A stretch of 64,000 bases of DNA from Burkholderia sp. Lineage in GTDB: Bacteria; Pseudomonadota; Gammaproteobacteria; Burkholderiales; Burkholderiaceae. How positions within the stretch are numbered: the stretch's first letter is position 1; each line of letters opens with the position of its first letter. The stretch spans positions 1 to 64,000 of the forward strand of contig JAIRVP010000078.1 of the NCBI GenBank assembly GCA_031253835.1, given 5' to 3'. Below the pieces are notes generated by a model. That model was not told the DNA's origin, did not search any database, and worked only from the letters and a program-made list of their open reading frames with translations. A program made the translations under genes and the position numbers. Below, piece after piece: positions 42,330 through 50,434 of the stretch.

Positions 42330-43118
42330 TCACGGGTCGAGGCACTTCACGCACAGCCGCTTCGCCTGGTTCGCCGGCAGCCCGCGGCACATCATCACGA
42401 CCGGCCGTGCATGACACGACGGCGCGTCGGCGGATGCGGCGGGCGATGCGAGCCGCCGCGCGCGTTCGGGCGGCGTGGTGGCCGCGGCGGCCATGCGCCG
42501 CTGGCGCTCGGGCGGCGGCGTATCGCTCACGACGGGAATCGGTCCGGCGCCGCCTTCGCGCGCGTTGCGCTGCGCGCTCGCGACGACGCGGCTCACGTAG
42601 CCGCTCGAGAAGCCGGTCGTGAAGTTGCCGCTGTAGTAGCACGACAGCGCCGCGCGCAGCGCGGCCTGCGTGGCGCGGCCGGTACCCGACGAGCGCGCGA
42701 AGCATTCGGTCAGGATCGCGCCGCCGGCCTGCAGGTTGCGGCACGGCTCGAACATCGTCGCGGCGTCGAGCCCGTATTTCGCGAAATTGCGCTCGTTCAC
42801 CTGCGCGAGGCCGACGCTGTAGCTGTAGCCGCGCGACGCAAGTTCGCGCGCGGTCGAGCGCGCTTCGTCGAGCGACGCGGGCTGGCGCGTCAGGTGGCCG
42901 CCGACCACGCCGATCGCATACGGATTGAAGCCCGACTCGGTGCGCACCAGCGCGGCGAGCGTGTCGGGATCGACGTTCGGCGCGCAGGCGCGCGCGAGCT
43001 GCACGAAGCCTGCACCGCTGCCGGCCGCCCGCGCGGCACGCGGCGGCATGCACGCAAGCGCGAACACGACCAGCGCGCCCAGGCACGCGGCCGCGATGCG
43101 CAGGCCGCGCGCGTTCAT
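42330..43118 (-). CDS. T3SS-associated lytic transglycosylase (SLT domain, IagB/VirB1-like)
   Basis: A 262-residue exported protein. A signal peptide (IAAACLGALVVFALACMPPR, cleaved near ARAA) precedes an SLT domain at about 40-165: the catalytic glutamate lies in ALVRTESGFNPYAIG, followed by YSVGLAQVNERNFAKYGL and SCYYSGNF. Such enzymes open peptidoglycan locally for the needle complex. The C-terminal tail is Pro/Arg-rich and ends with several cysteines (CHARPVVMMCRGL, CVKCLDP), which is unusual. Its start overlaps the sctR stop (ATGA), so it is coupled to the export-gate genes. Confidence 0.85.
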   Translation of the reverse strand: MNARGLRIAAACLGALVVFALACMPPRAARAAGSGAGFVQLARACAPNVDPDTLAALVRTESGFNPYAIGVVGGHLTRQPASLDEARSTARELASRGYSYSVGLAQVNERNFAKYGLDAATMFEPCRNLQAGGAILTECFARSSGTGRATQAALRAALSCYYSGNFTTGFSSGYVSRVVASAQRNAREGGAGPIPVVSDTPPPERQRRMAAAATTPPERARRLASPAASADAPSCHARPVVMMCRGLPANQAKRLCVKCLDP

Positions 43119-43789
43119 CCCGCGCCCGCCACGCGGTACGACATCACCAGCCCGTGCACGAGCAGCGACCAGCCGTCGAGCGCGACGAACAGCAGCAGCT
43201 TGAACGGCACCGAGATCGTCGTCGGCGAGATCATCTGCATCCCGAGCGCGAGCAGGATGTTCGCGACCAGCAGGTCGACGACGATGAACACGATATAGAT
43301 CACGAAACCGATCTGGAACGCCTTCGTCAGCTCGGCGAGCGTGAAGCTCGGCACCAGCACGAGCAGGTCGTCGTCCTTGATGCCGTCCGCGCGGTTCTTC
43401 GGCCACACCGACGTCGCGGTGCGCACGAAGAACTCGCGATCGCGCTGTCGCGTGTGCGACACGAGGAAATCCTTGATCGGCGGCAGCGCGGCGTCGGCCA
43501 GCGCGCCGATATCGGCGGTCGACAACTGCGCCGACGCATCGAAGTGGCGCGCCTGCAGCGCATCGCGGATCGACATCCCGACGGGCGCCATGATGAACAG
43601 CGACAGGATCAGCGCGATGCCGTTCAGCACGAGGTTCGGCGGCACCTGCTGGATCCCGAGCGCGGAACGCAGCAGGCCGAGCACGACCACGAGCTTCGTG
43701 TAGCTCGTCACCATCAGCGCCGCGAACGGCGCGATGCCGAGCGCGGCAATGACCGCGATCAGCGCGACCGGATTCGGCAGGCTGCCCAT
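43115..43789 (-). CDS. sctR: T3SS export-apparatus protein SctR (YscR/HrcR family)
   Basis: A 224-residue membrane protein with four helices. It shows LMVTSYTKLVVVLGLLRSAL, QQVPPNLVLNGIALILSLFI, DLLVLVPSFTLAELTKAFQI and VDLLVANILLALGMQMISPT, all hallmarks of the FliP/SctR family. Five copies form the entry of the export core. It is separated from its partners sctS and sctT, which lie in the plus-strand operon. Confidence 0.97.
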   Translation of the reverse strand: MGSLPNPVALIAVIAALGIAPFAALMVTSYTKLVVVLGLLRSALGIQQVPPNLVLNGIALILSLFIMAPVGMSIRDALQARHFDASAQLSTADIGALADAALPPIKDFLVSHTRQRDREFFVRTATSVWPKNRADGIKDDDLLVLVPSFTLAELTKAFQIGFVIYIVFIVVDLLVANILLALGMQMISPTTISVPFKLLLFVALDGWSLLVHGLVMSYRVAGAG

Positions 43790-43792
43790 CGT

Positions 43793-44938
43793 TCAGCGCT
43801 CGCGCGGCGCGGGTTGCGTCAGCGTCACGACGCGCACGCCGAGTTTCTGGCCGACCGCGATCAGGTGGCCGGTGCCGATCAGCATCCCGTTCGCGACGAG
43901 ATGGATCACGCTCTGGTTGATCCCTTGCTGCAGCTCGATCACGGCGCCCGGCTGCAGCGCGCTCAGTTCGCCGAGCGGCATCGACGTGGGCGGCAGCTCG
44001 AAGCGCAGGTCGACCGCGAGGCCGTCGAGCGTGCGCGGCGCATCGGCGGATGGCGCGTCGTGTGTCGTGGCGGGCGCGTTGTCGGTGCGGGTCGGTTCCA
44101 AAGGCATCTCCCTGATTCGTTCGACGGTCAGCCGGTTGCCCGACGGCCGTCCGGTGATCTCCCACGCCGGCGCGGCCGGCAGCCGCGCGACGCACAGCAG
44201 GTTCTGCTCGTGCGCCTGCCAGCGTTCGATCGCGATGATGTCGCCGCCGACCACATCGGCCAGTTCGGCCGTCGTCAACTCGGTTCGGCCGATCTCGAAC
44301 ACGAGCGGCACGGGCAGGTTCGCGCAGGCCGCGCGCGCATCGGCGAGCGCGGCCGGCGCGGTCGCGAAGAACACGGCGAGCGCATCCGGCACGTCGAACA
44401 GCAGTGCGCCGTGGCAGCGCCACGCGGCGTCGGCGCGCCGCAGCTCGAAGCGCAGCGCGGCCGGCGCCGGGCGCCAGGGCGGCACGTTTTCGGGCGGCGG
44501 CAGCAGTTCCACGCGCTGCCGCGTCGCGGCCTGCAGCACGGCCGCGAGCGGCGCGCACAGGTCGGCGAGCAGCGCCGCGCGGATCACGGCCGGCACGGCC
44601 GGATCGGCTGCGTCGCCGAGCCATTCCGTTTCCGCGACCGGATCGATCCACAGCGTGCCGGTGGCCGGGCCGATGACGAAGCGGTACGCGGGCGCATCGG
44701 CGGCCGGCTCCGCGTCGACCCGCCAGCGCACCTCGTACGCGTGTTCGCCGAGCGTGACCGGGACGGCGCCGGTCGCGCAGTACGCGTGCGACAGCCCGCG
44801 CGCGGCGGCGGCGGACAGGCGCGGCAGGTAGGGCGACGCGTCGAGCGCGACCGCGGCCGGCGGCGCGGCGGGCGGCGCGGAAGCGGCGGGCATCGCCCGG
44901 CTCGCGGCGTCGGCATTCGTCAGGAACAGCGCAGGCAC
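43793..44938 (-). CDS. sctQ: T3SS cytoplasmic-ring protein SctQ (YscQ/HrcQ family)
   Basis: About 381 residues; GTG 44938 is the first start, ATG 44893 an alternative, as neither has a clear ribosome site. The C-terminal SpoA domain is clear (PPTSMPLGELSALQPGAVIE, then IHLVANGMLIGTGHLIAVGQ and LGVRVV). A middle SpoA1-like region (DVVGGDIIAIERWQ) precedes it. SctQ forms the sorting platform with SctK, SctL and SctN. It is the first gene of the sctQ-sctR-transglycosylase unit behind the shared promoter architecture. Confidence 0.9.
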   Translation of the reverse strand: MPALFLTNADAASRAMPAASAPPAAPPAAVALDASPYLPRLSAAAARGLSHAYCATGAVPVTLGEHAYEVRWRVDAEPAADAPAYRFVIGPATGTLWIDPVAETEWLGDAADPAVPAVIRAALLADLCAPLAAVLQAATRQRVELLPPPENVPPWRPAPAALRFELRRADAAWRCHGALLFDVPDALAVFFATAPAALADARAACANLPVPLVFEIGRTELTTAELADVVGGDIIAIERWQAHEQNLLCVARLPAAPAWEITGRPSGNRLTVERIREMPLEPTRTDNAPATTHDAPSADAPRTLDGLAVDLRFELPPTSMPLGELSALQPGAVIELQQGINQSVIHLVANGMLIGTGHLIAVGQKLGVRVVTLTQPAPRER

Positions 44939-45022
44939 GGCGGGATCGGGGCGGATTCGGCGTTGATTCGACGGGTTGTTGTTGGGGCCGGCGGCGCGGA
45001 GGGGCGCGCGGCTGCTGCGTCG

Positions 45023-45108
45023 ATTGTAGGGACGGCCATGGCCGCGTGCCGCGCCGGAATCCGTAGTCGCGTGCGTCGCCCGGCGATCGGGGAAGCGGGG
45101 CGCTACGA
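45023..45108 (-). promoter_or_regulatory. T3SS-locus promoter architecture, copy at sctQ
   Basis: Read on the minus strand: TCGTAG (45108-45103), 36 nt, CTACGG (45066-45061), 32 nt, TACAAT (45028-45023), ending 84 nt before the sctQ start. The rest of 44939-45310 shows nothing else. Confidence 0.75.
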
Positions 45109-45310
45109 AGCGGGATGAAGCTGGGCAGGCAGTGGCGGGCGCCCGAATGCAACCGCCGCCCGGAGGCGGCGGTCGGGTCGCGGCCGGCTGGCGGGCCGGA
45201 TGGCGTGCAGGCCAGGTCCGGCTGGCAGGCCGCGAAGCGCTGCGGTTCTACGCGGCGCGGTGGGGGAGCGTGGCCGGCGCGCCGCAGGCAGGCGGCGCGC
45301 GGGCGAAGCA

Positions 45311-45709
45311 TTACGCGTAGTCGGCGGCCATCACGGCTTGCGGCGCGGCGCGCAGGATCGGCGCGGCGTCGTGGCGCTCGACGTGCGTCATCGCCGCACC
45401 GAACAGCACCAGGCGATAGCCGACCGCGTAGATCGGGATGATCCGCAGGTTCTTGTCGTGGTCGAGCTGCAGCTTCGAACGGATACGCGAGATATGGGTG
45501 TCGAGCGTGCGCGACGACACGCCGAGCTCACGGCCCCATACGGCCTCCTGGATTGCCTGCCGCGGCACGATCTTGTTCATGTTGTCGAGCAGGAATTCGA
45601 CGACGTCGAATTCACGCGGCGTGACGTCAACGATCTTGTTGTCGATCTCGATCGTGCGGCGCACGAAGTTGATTTTTATGTTGTCGATGTACAGGTATTT
45701 GCAATCCAT
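45311..45709 (-). CDS. Stand-alone winged-helix (OmpR/PhoB-type) DNA-binding regulator
   Basis: A 132-residue protein that is a single Trans_reg_C domain without a receiver: RTIEIDNKIVDVTPREFDVV, then VPRQAIQEAVWGRELGVSSR and TLDTHISRIRSKLQLDHDKN with the final wing IIPIYAVGYRL. A short unrelated tail of about 28 residues follows. Without a receiver it cannot be a classical response regulator; other T3SS regulators of this build (HilA-like) act through DNA-binding domains alone or with sensor partners. GAGGG lies 5 nt before ATG 45709. Location at the edge of the T3SS island makes it a candidate binder of the TCGTAG boxes. Confidence 0.8.
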   Translation of the reverse strand: MDCKYLYIDNIKINFVRRTIEIDNKIVDVTPREFDVVEFLLDNMNKIVPRQAIQEAVWGRELGVSSRTLDTHISRIRSKLQLDHDKNLRIIPIYAVGYRLVLFGAAMTHVERHDAAPILRAAPQAVMAADYA

Positions 45710-45922
45710 GGTGGCCCTCGCATGTCCATTAAGGAGTGTTTGCGGGTCCTGTGCTGCAACTTTCGGGCCAGGCGGAGATGCGTCACGCAGCGACGGGCGC
45801 CGGCACCGGCGAGGAAGGCCTGGCAGCCTTGAATTTAAAAGAATTTTTAACGGGAGGCGCCGCGCGGACTCCGAAGGGGTCGGAGCAATATTGAAGGATT
45901 GTTACGTAGCATCGGCGGGCGA

Positions 45923-45950
45923 CGTTACGGGCGTTACGTCTGACGTAACG
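45923..45950. promoter_or_regulatory. 19-bp perfect palindrome with extra half-sites upstream of the winged-helix gene
   Basis: CGTTACGTC (45932-45940), T, GACGTAACG (45942-45950), with another GTTACG at 45924-45929 and a GTTACG at 45901-45906. It lies about 220 nt upstream of the winged-helix start in otherwise non-coding DNA (45710-46078), which also has an AT-rich patch at 45834-45853. Confidence 0.5.
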
Positions 45951-46078
45951 TGGGGGGAGGGCGTTTGGAGGGCGCTAGAAGAGGGTTTTCGGCTGGACGA
46001 CGAACCCGACATCGCGTCGCGCGCGAAAAGGCGCCGGCCACCGGGCATCGCTCGCCCCGCGGCCGGCCTTCCGTTACA

Positions 46079-48289
46079 TCAGGCCTTCGCGCTATCCGCC
46101 GAATCGAACGGCAGCACGTAATGCCGCTTGCCCGTCGCCGCGAAGATCGCGTTCGCCACGGCCGGGCCGACCGGCGCCACGCCCGGCTCGCCGACGCCCG
46201 TCGGCGCCTCGGCAGACGGCACGATATGCACCTCGACCTTCGGCATCTCGGCCATCCGCAGCACGTGATAGCCGTCGAAGTTGCGCTGCTCGACCTGGCC
46301 GTCCTTCAGCGTGATCGCACTGTGCATCACCGCGCCGAGCCCGAAGCCGATGCCGCCCTCCATCTGCGCGGCGACGATGTCGGGATTGATCGCGATCCCG
46401 CAATCGACCGCGCACACCACGCGCTCGACCTTCACCTTGCCGTCCGCGTCGATCGACACCTCGGCCACCTGCGCGACATAGCTCTTGAAGGCCTCGGCGA
46501 CCGCGATCCCGCGCCCGCGGCCCTTCGGCAGCGGCTTGGCCGGATCCCAGCCGGCCTTCTGCGCGGCGAGGTCCAGCACCGCGCGCATCCGCGGTTCCTT
46601 CTCGAGCAGGTCGCGGCGGAACGCGTACGGATCCTTGCCGGCGGTGTGCGCGGCTTCGTCGATGAACGCCTCGACCGCGTAGGCCGTGTGCGAACTGCCG
46701 ACCACGCGCCACCACAGCACGGGCACGCCCGTCTTCGCGGTGGTGAGCTCGACCGACACGTTCGGCACCGCGTACGGCAGGTTCGCCGCGCCTTCGACCG
46801 ACGTCGCGTCGACGCCGTTCTTGACCATGAACGGCTCGAACGGCGTGCCGGCGAGGATCGACTGGCCGACGATCCGGTGGCGCCAGCCGACCAGCTTGCC
46901 GTCCGCGGTCAGGCCCGCGTCGAGCTTGTGGAAGTACATCGGCCGGTAGAAGCCGCCCTGGATGTCGTCCTCGCGCGTCCACTGCAGCTTGACGGGCTTG
47001 CCGTCCGCGCCGAGCGCCTTCGCGATCGACACGGCCTCGACCACGTAGTCCGACCACGCGTTCGCGCGCCGGCCGAAGCTGCCGCCCGCATACAGCGTGT
47101 GGATCTGCACCTGCTCGGGCTTCAGCCCGGCCGTCTTGGCCGCGTTGGCCTGGTCGACGGTCTGGAACTGGTCGCCGGCCCAGATTTCGCAGCTGTTCGC
47201 CGTCAGCTTGACGACCGCGTCGAGCGGCTCCATCGGCGCGTGCGCGAGATACGGGAATTCGTACGTCGCGCCGATCTTGCGCGTCGCGCCCGCGATCGCG
47301 GCGTCGGCATCGCCGTCCTTGCGCGCCGACGTGCCCGGCTTGTCGGCGAGCTGCCGGTATTCGCGCATGATCTCGTCCGAGCCGCGCTTTTCCGCGTTCG
47401 TTTCGTCCCAGTCGATCTTCAGTGCGTCGCGGCCCTGTTTCGCGGCCCAGAAGCCGTTCGCGACGACCGCGACGCCGTTCGAAACCTGCACGACCGACAC
47501 GACGCCCGGCACGGCCTTCGCGGCCGTCGCATCGAACGATTTCACCTTCGCGCCGAAGCGCGGCGGGCGCTGCAGCAGCGCGACGCGCATGCCGGGGAAC
47601 GTCGTATCGAGCGTGAAATGCGCGGTGCCGTTCGATTTCGCCGATGCGTCGACGCGCGGAATCCGGTGTCCGATCAGCTTGAAATCGGCCGGCTGCTTCA
47701 GCGTGACCTTGTCGGGCACGGGCAGCTTCGACGCATCGGCGACGAGCGTGCCGTACGGCGCCGTCTTGCCGCTCTTCGCGTGCGTGACGACGCCGTTGGC
47801 GGTCGTCAGCTCGCCGGCCGGCACTTTCCAGCGGGCCGCGGCGGCCGACACCAGCATCACGCGCGCCTTGCCGCCTGCTTCGCGCAGCTGCTGCCACGAG
47901 TTCGCCATCGCCGAGCTGCCGCCCGTGCCCTGCATCGTGCCGAACGCGAGGTTCGCGTAGCGCTTCGCATCGGCCGGCGCGCTTTCGACGCGCACGTTCG
48001 ACCAGTTCGCGTCGAGCTCCTCGGCGACGATCGTCGCGATGCCCGTATACGCGCCCTGGCCGAGTTCGACGTGCTTCGCGATGACCGTGACGGTGCCGTC
48101 GGGCGTGATGCGCAGGAATGCGTTCGGCGCGAAACCGGCAGCCGGTGCATTCGCGGCGAGCGCGCGGCGGCCGAGGCCGGCCCATTCGAAGCCGATGGTC
48201 AGGCTGACGGCGGCCGCGGCCCCCGCGGCCTTCAGGAACGTGCGGCGCGACGGGCTCGCCGAACCGGTGTTGTCGAGTTCGATCGTCAT
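46079..48289 (-). CDS. Molybdopterin-binding dehydrogenase subunit (xanthine dehydrogenase/IorB-like)
   Basis: A 736-residue large subunit of the two-subunit molybdenum hydroxylases (isoquinoline 1-oxidoreductase/aldehyde oxidase type). A twin-arginine signal, SRRTFLKAAGAAAAVSLTIG, shows folded export to the periplasm. Cofactor and catalytic-region segments include FGRRANAWSDYVVEA, GGFYRPMYFHKLDA, WWRVVGSSHTAYAVEAFIDE and the C-terminal GVGEPGVAPVGPAVANAIFA containing the catalytic glutamate. It lies 2 nt downstream of the 2Fe-2S subunit gene. The substrate, an aldehyde or N-heterocycle, is unknown. Confidence 0.9.
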   Translation of the reverse strand: MTIELDNTGSASPSRRTFLKAAGAAAAVSLTIGFEWAGLGRRALAANAPAAGFAPNAFLRITPDGTVTVIAKHVELGQGAYTGIATIVAEELDANWSNVRVESAPADAKRYANLAFGTMQGTGGSSAMANSWQQLREAGGKARVMLVSAAAARWKVPAGELTTANGVVTHAKSGKTAPYGTLVADASKLPVPDKVTLKQPADFKLIGHRIPRVDASAKSNGTAHFTLDTTFPGMRVALLQRPPRFGAKVKSFDATAAKAVPGVVSVVQVSNGVAVVANGFWAAKQGRDALKIDWDETNAEKRGSDEIMREYRQLADKPGTSARKDGDADAAIAGATRKIGATYEFPYLAHAPMEPLDAVVKLTANSCEIWAGDQFQTVDQANAAKTAGLKPEQVQIHTLYAGGSFGRRANAWSDYVVEAVSIAKALGADGKPVKLQWTREDDIQGGFYRPMYFHKLDAGLTADGKLVGWRHRIVGQSILAGTPFEPFMVKNGVDATSVEGAANLPYAVPNVSVELTTAKTGVPVLWWRVVGSSHTAYAVEAFIDEAAHTAGKDPYAFRRDLLEKEPRMRAVLDLAAQKAGWDPAKPLPKGRGRGIAVAEAFKSYVAQVAEVSIDADGKVKVERVVCAVDCGIAINPDIVAAQMEGGIGFGLGAVMHSAITLKDGQVEQRNFDGYHVLRMAEMPKVEVHIVPSAEAPTGVGEPGVAPVGPAVANAIFAATGKRHYVLPFDSADSAKA

Positions 48290-48291
48290 GG

Positions 48292-48753
48292 TCAGGCTCC
48301 CAGCGTCGCGGCCGCGTCGTGGATCGCGGCCCGGATGCGGGCGTAGGTCGCACAGCGGCACAGGTTGCCGTTCATCGCGGCATCGATGTCCGCGTCGGTC
48401 GGCTTCGGGTTCTGTTCGAGCAACGCGGTGGCCGACATGATCTGGCCCGACTGGCAATAGCCGCATTGCGGCACCTGCAGCTTGACCCAGGCGGCCTGCA
48501 CGGCGTGCGCGGGCTTGCTCTGCAGGCCTTCGATCGTCGTGATGTGCTTGCCCGCGATGCCGGCGAGCGGCAGCACGCACGAGCGGACGGCCTGGCCTTC
48601 GAGATGCACCGTGCACGCGCCGCACTGCGCCATGCCGCAGCCGAACTTCGTGCCGGTCAGTCCCGCATGTTCGCGAATCGCCCAGAGGACGGGCATCGAC
48701 GGATCGGCGTCGAGCGTGACGTTCTTGCCGTTCAGGACAAACGAGGTAGGCAT
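48292..48753 (-). CDS. 2Fe-2S subunit of the molybdenum hydroxylase (IorA-like)
   Basis: A 153-residue protein. The N-terminal plant-ferredoxin cluster is TKFGCGMAQCGACTVHLEGQ with a further cysteine in RSCVLPL; the C-terminal cluster is CGYCQSGQ and NGNLCRCATY. Together they hold two 2Fe-2S centres that carry electrons from the molybdopterin site. ATG 48753 follows GGAGAC. It is the first gene of the two-gene operon; the upstream AraC gene runs the other way. Confidence 0.92.
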   Translation of the reverse strand: MPTSFVLNGKNVTLDADPSMPVLWAIREHAGLTGTKFGCGMAQCGACTVHLEGQAVRSCVLPLAGIAGKHITTIEGLQSKPAHAVQAAWVKLQVPQCGYCQSGQIMSATALLEQNPKPTDADIDAAMNGNLCRCATYARIRAAIHDAAATLGA

Positions 48754-48795
48754 TATGGTTGTCTCCGTGGGGAAAACCCGGCATGCGCCAGGTGA

Positions 48796-48991
48796 CAGGG
48801 CCTGCTCACGCTCATAGCGGGCTTGCGCTGGCCCCACGAATGAATTTTTCCAGAGAGGGGAATGTGCGTTGCCGGCCGTATTGTGGCGTCGATCGTCGCT
48901 TGTTTGGCTTGGCCAAACGGCGCGCCTCACTCCTTGCACTACGACCGGCAACGCACGTTCGCAAGCCCGCTATGAGCGTGAGCAGGCCCTG
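48796..48991. repeat. Large inverted duplication between the dehydrogenase operon and the AraC gene
   Basis: A perfect 32-bp inverted repeat has arms 48796-48827 and 48960-48991. Directly inside the right arm, 48940-48959 matches 48861-48880 in inverted orientation (18 of 20). The left arm therefore equals the right 52-nt arm with a 33-nt insertion (48828-48860). The centre has its own hairpin, GTTTGGC (48902-48908) with GCCAAAC (48912-48918). The rest of the interval is non-coding. Confidence 0.85.
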
Positions 48992-49024
48992 AGTGTGCGC
49001 GAGCACGAGAAGTTTGCGTCTACC

Positions 49025-49058
49025 CAATCCTGCAAATTTATTGAACAATCCTGCAAAT
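49025..49058 (+). promoter_or_regulatory. AraC-type operator: direct repeat at 21-bp spacing
   Basis: CAATCCTGCAAAT occurs at 49025-49037 and 49046-49058, exactly two helical turns apart, 67-100 nt upstream of the AraC start. This is the geometry of AraC/XylS binding sites. Confidence 0.6.
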
Positions 49059-49124
49059 CCCCGGCACGCGGCGACCCGTTTCGCTATGCTCCCGCGACAC
49101 GGGGAAATCATTCGAGGATGCGTC

Positions 49125-50048
49125 ATGGACATGACCGATATCGTCGCGTCGCGCGAATCCGGGCGGCGCGAGCTGGCGTCGCTGATCGGCCGTTTCGCAC
49201 CGGCCGACGGCTCGCATTCGACGGCCGTGCCGGGCCTGCTGCTGCATCGGCACACGCGTCCGGTCGATCTCGGCTGCGGCGTGTCGCGTGCGGCGCTCGT
49301 GATCGCCGCGCAGGGCGCGAAGCGCGTGATCGTGGCCGGCCAGGCTTATGAATACGACACGCACAATTGCCTGATTACGTCGATCGACTTGCCGATCCTC
49401 TCGCGCGTGACGCGCGCGTCGGCGGATGCGCCGTACCTGTGCCTGTCGCTGACGCTCGATCCGCAGCGCATCGTCGAGCTCGCGGCCGAGATGCGATTGC
49501 CCGAGCCCGACGCGGGCCCGGAAGGCGAGGGGATCGCGCTCGCCGAGCTGACGCCGCCGCTCCTCGACGCCGCGCTGCGGCTGTTGCGGCTGCTCGATAC
49601 GCCGGCCGACATTCCGGTCGTCGCGCCGCTGATCGAAAAGGAATTGCTGTACCGGCTGATGACGACCGGGCAGGGCACGCGGTTGCGGCACATGGCCATC
49701 GCGGGCAGCCAGACGCACCGGATCGCGCGCGCGATCGAATGGATTCGCGATCACTTCGCGGAGCCGATGCGCGTCGAGTCGCTCGCGCAGGCGGTCAACA
49801 TGAGCGTGTCGTCGCTGCACCACCATTTCAAGCACGTGACGACGCTGAGCCCGCTGCAGTACCAGAAGCAGCTGCGGCTGCACGAAGCGCGGCGGTTGCT
49901 GCTGCGGCAGGGCGGCGACGTCGGGTCGGTGGCGGCCGTCGTCGGCTACGAAAGCGCGTCGCAGTTCAGCCGCGAATACAGCCGGCTGTTCGGCGCGCCG
50001 CCGATGCGCGACGTCGTGCACCTGCGCAAGAAGGAGCTGCTCGGCTGA
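49125..50048 (+). CDS. AraC family regulator (AraC_N + HTH_18)
   Basis: A 307-residue regulator. Residues about 25-180 are the AraC_N-type sensory domain (PGLLLHRHTRPVDLGCGVSR, QAYEYDTHNCLITSIDLPIL, LIEKELLYRLMTTGQG). The C-terminal 100 residues are the AraC DNA-binding domain (AIEWIRDHFAEPMRVESLAQ, MSVSSLHHHFKHVTTLSPLQ, VGYESASQFSREYSRLFGAP). ATG 49125 follows GAGG; ATG 49131 is also possible. It diverges from the dehydrogenase operon, its probable target, and carries a 21-bp-spaced direct repeat before its own start, pointing to autoregulation. Confidence 0.88.
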   Translation: MDMTDIVASRESGRRELASLIGRFAPADGSHSTAVPGLLLHRHTRPVDLGCGVSRAALVIAAQGAKRVIVAGQAYEYDTHNCLITSIDLPILSRVTRASADAPYLCLSLTLDPQRIVELAAEMRLPEPDAGPEGEGIALAELTPPLLDAALRLLRLLDTPADIPVVAPLIEKELLYRLMTTGQGTRLRHMAIAGSQTHRIARAIEWIRDHFAEPMRVESLAQAVNMSVSSLHHHFKHVTTLSPLQYQKQLRLHEARRLLLRQGGDVGSVAAVVGYESASQFSREYSRLFGAPPMRDVVHLRKKELLG

Positions 50049-50066
50049 CGTGCCGCCGGCCGGCGG

Positions 50067-50213
50067 TTATTGCGCGACGACCGTCGCTTGCAGGCGCGCC
50101 GGCGCGATCCGCCAGTCCGTCACGCAGTGCGCCGGCCGCGCGCCGGGTGTCTCGATCGCATTGGAATGGACCACGGCCTTCCGCAGCGGATCGCGCCGCA
50201 GCGAGCCGGTCAT
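50067..50213 (-). CDS. Short hypothetical frame coupled to its upstream neighbour
   Basis: A 48-residue frame whose ATG overlaps the previous stop (ATGA at 50210-50213). It begins MTGSLRRDPLRKAVVHSNAI and ends RLQATVVAQ. No family recognised. The tight overlap is the reason to list it; both frames may be remnants of one longer gene. Confidence 0.3.
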   Translation of the reverse strand: MTGSLRRDPLRKAVVHSNAIETPGARPAHCVTDWRIAPARLQATVVAQ

Positions 50214-50434
50214 TCGTCGCTGTCCCCATCGTCGACCCGCTCCAGGCGCCACGCGTCGATCTGCTCGACGGCGGTGCGCACGCGCTCCATCCCGCCGTAC
50301 GCGCATCGCTTCGGCAAGTGCCGGTCCGCATGAGCGGATGTCGACGAAGCGCCGCGACAGGTGCTCCGGTTTCGCACACTACCGCGTTGACGCTTGAACG
50401 ACGCGAGCGTCGATCGATCGCAGGTGATCTTCAT
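50210..50434 (-). CDS. Short hypothetical frame with a good ribosome site
   Basis: A 74-residue frame starting MKITCDRSTLASFKRQRGSV, with GGGGAGA 6 nt upstream of ATG 50434. The C-terminal part looks more natural (ERVRTAVEQIDAWRLERVDD) than the Arg/Ser/His-rich middle, which suggests a degraded gene. It ends in an ATGA overlap with the next frame. Confidence 0.35.
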   Translation of the reverse strand: MKITCDRSTLASFKRQRGSVRNRSTCRGASSTSAHADRHLPKRCAYGGMERVRTAVEQIDAWRLERVDDGDSDE

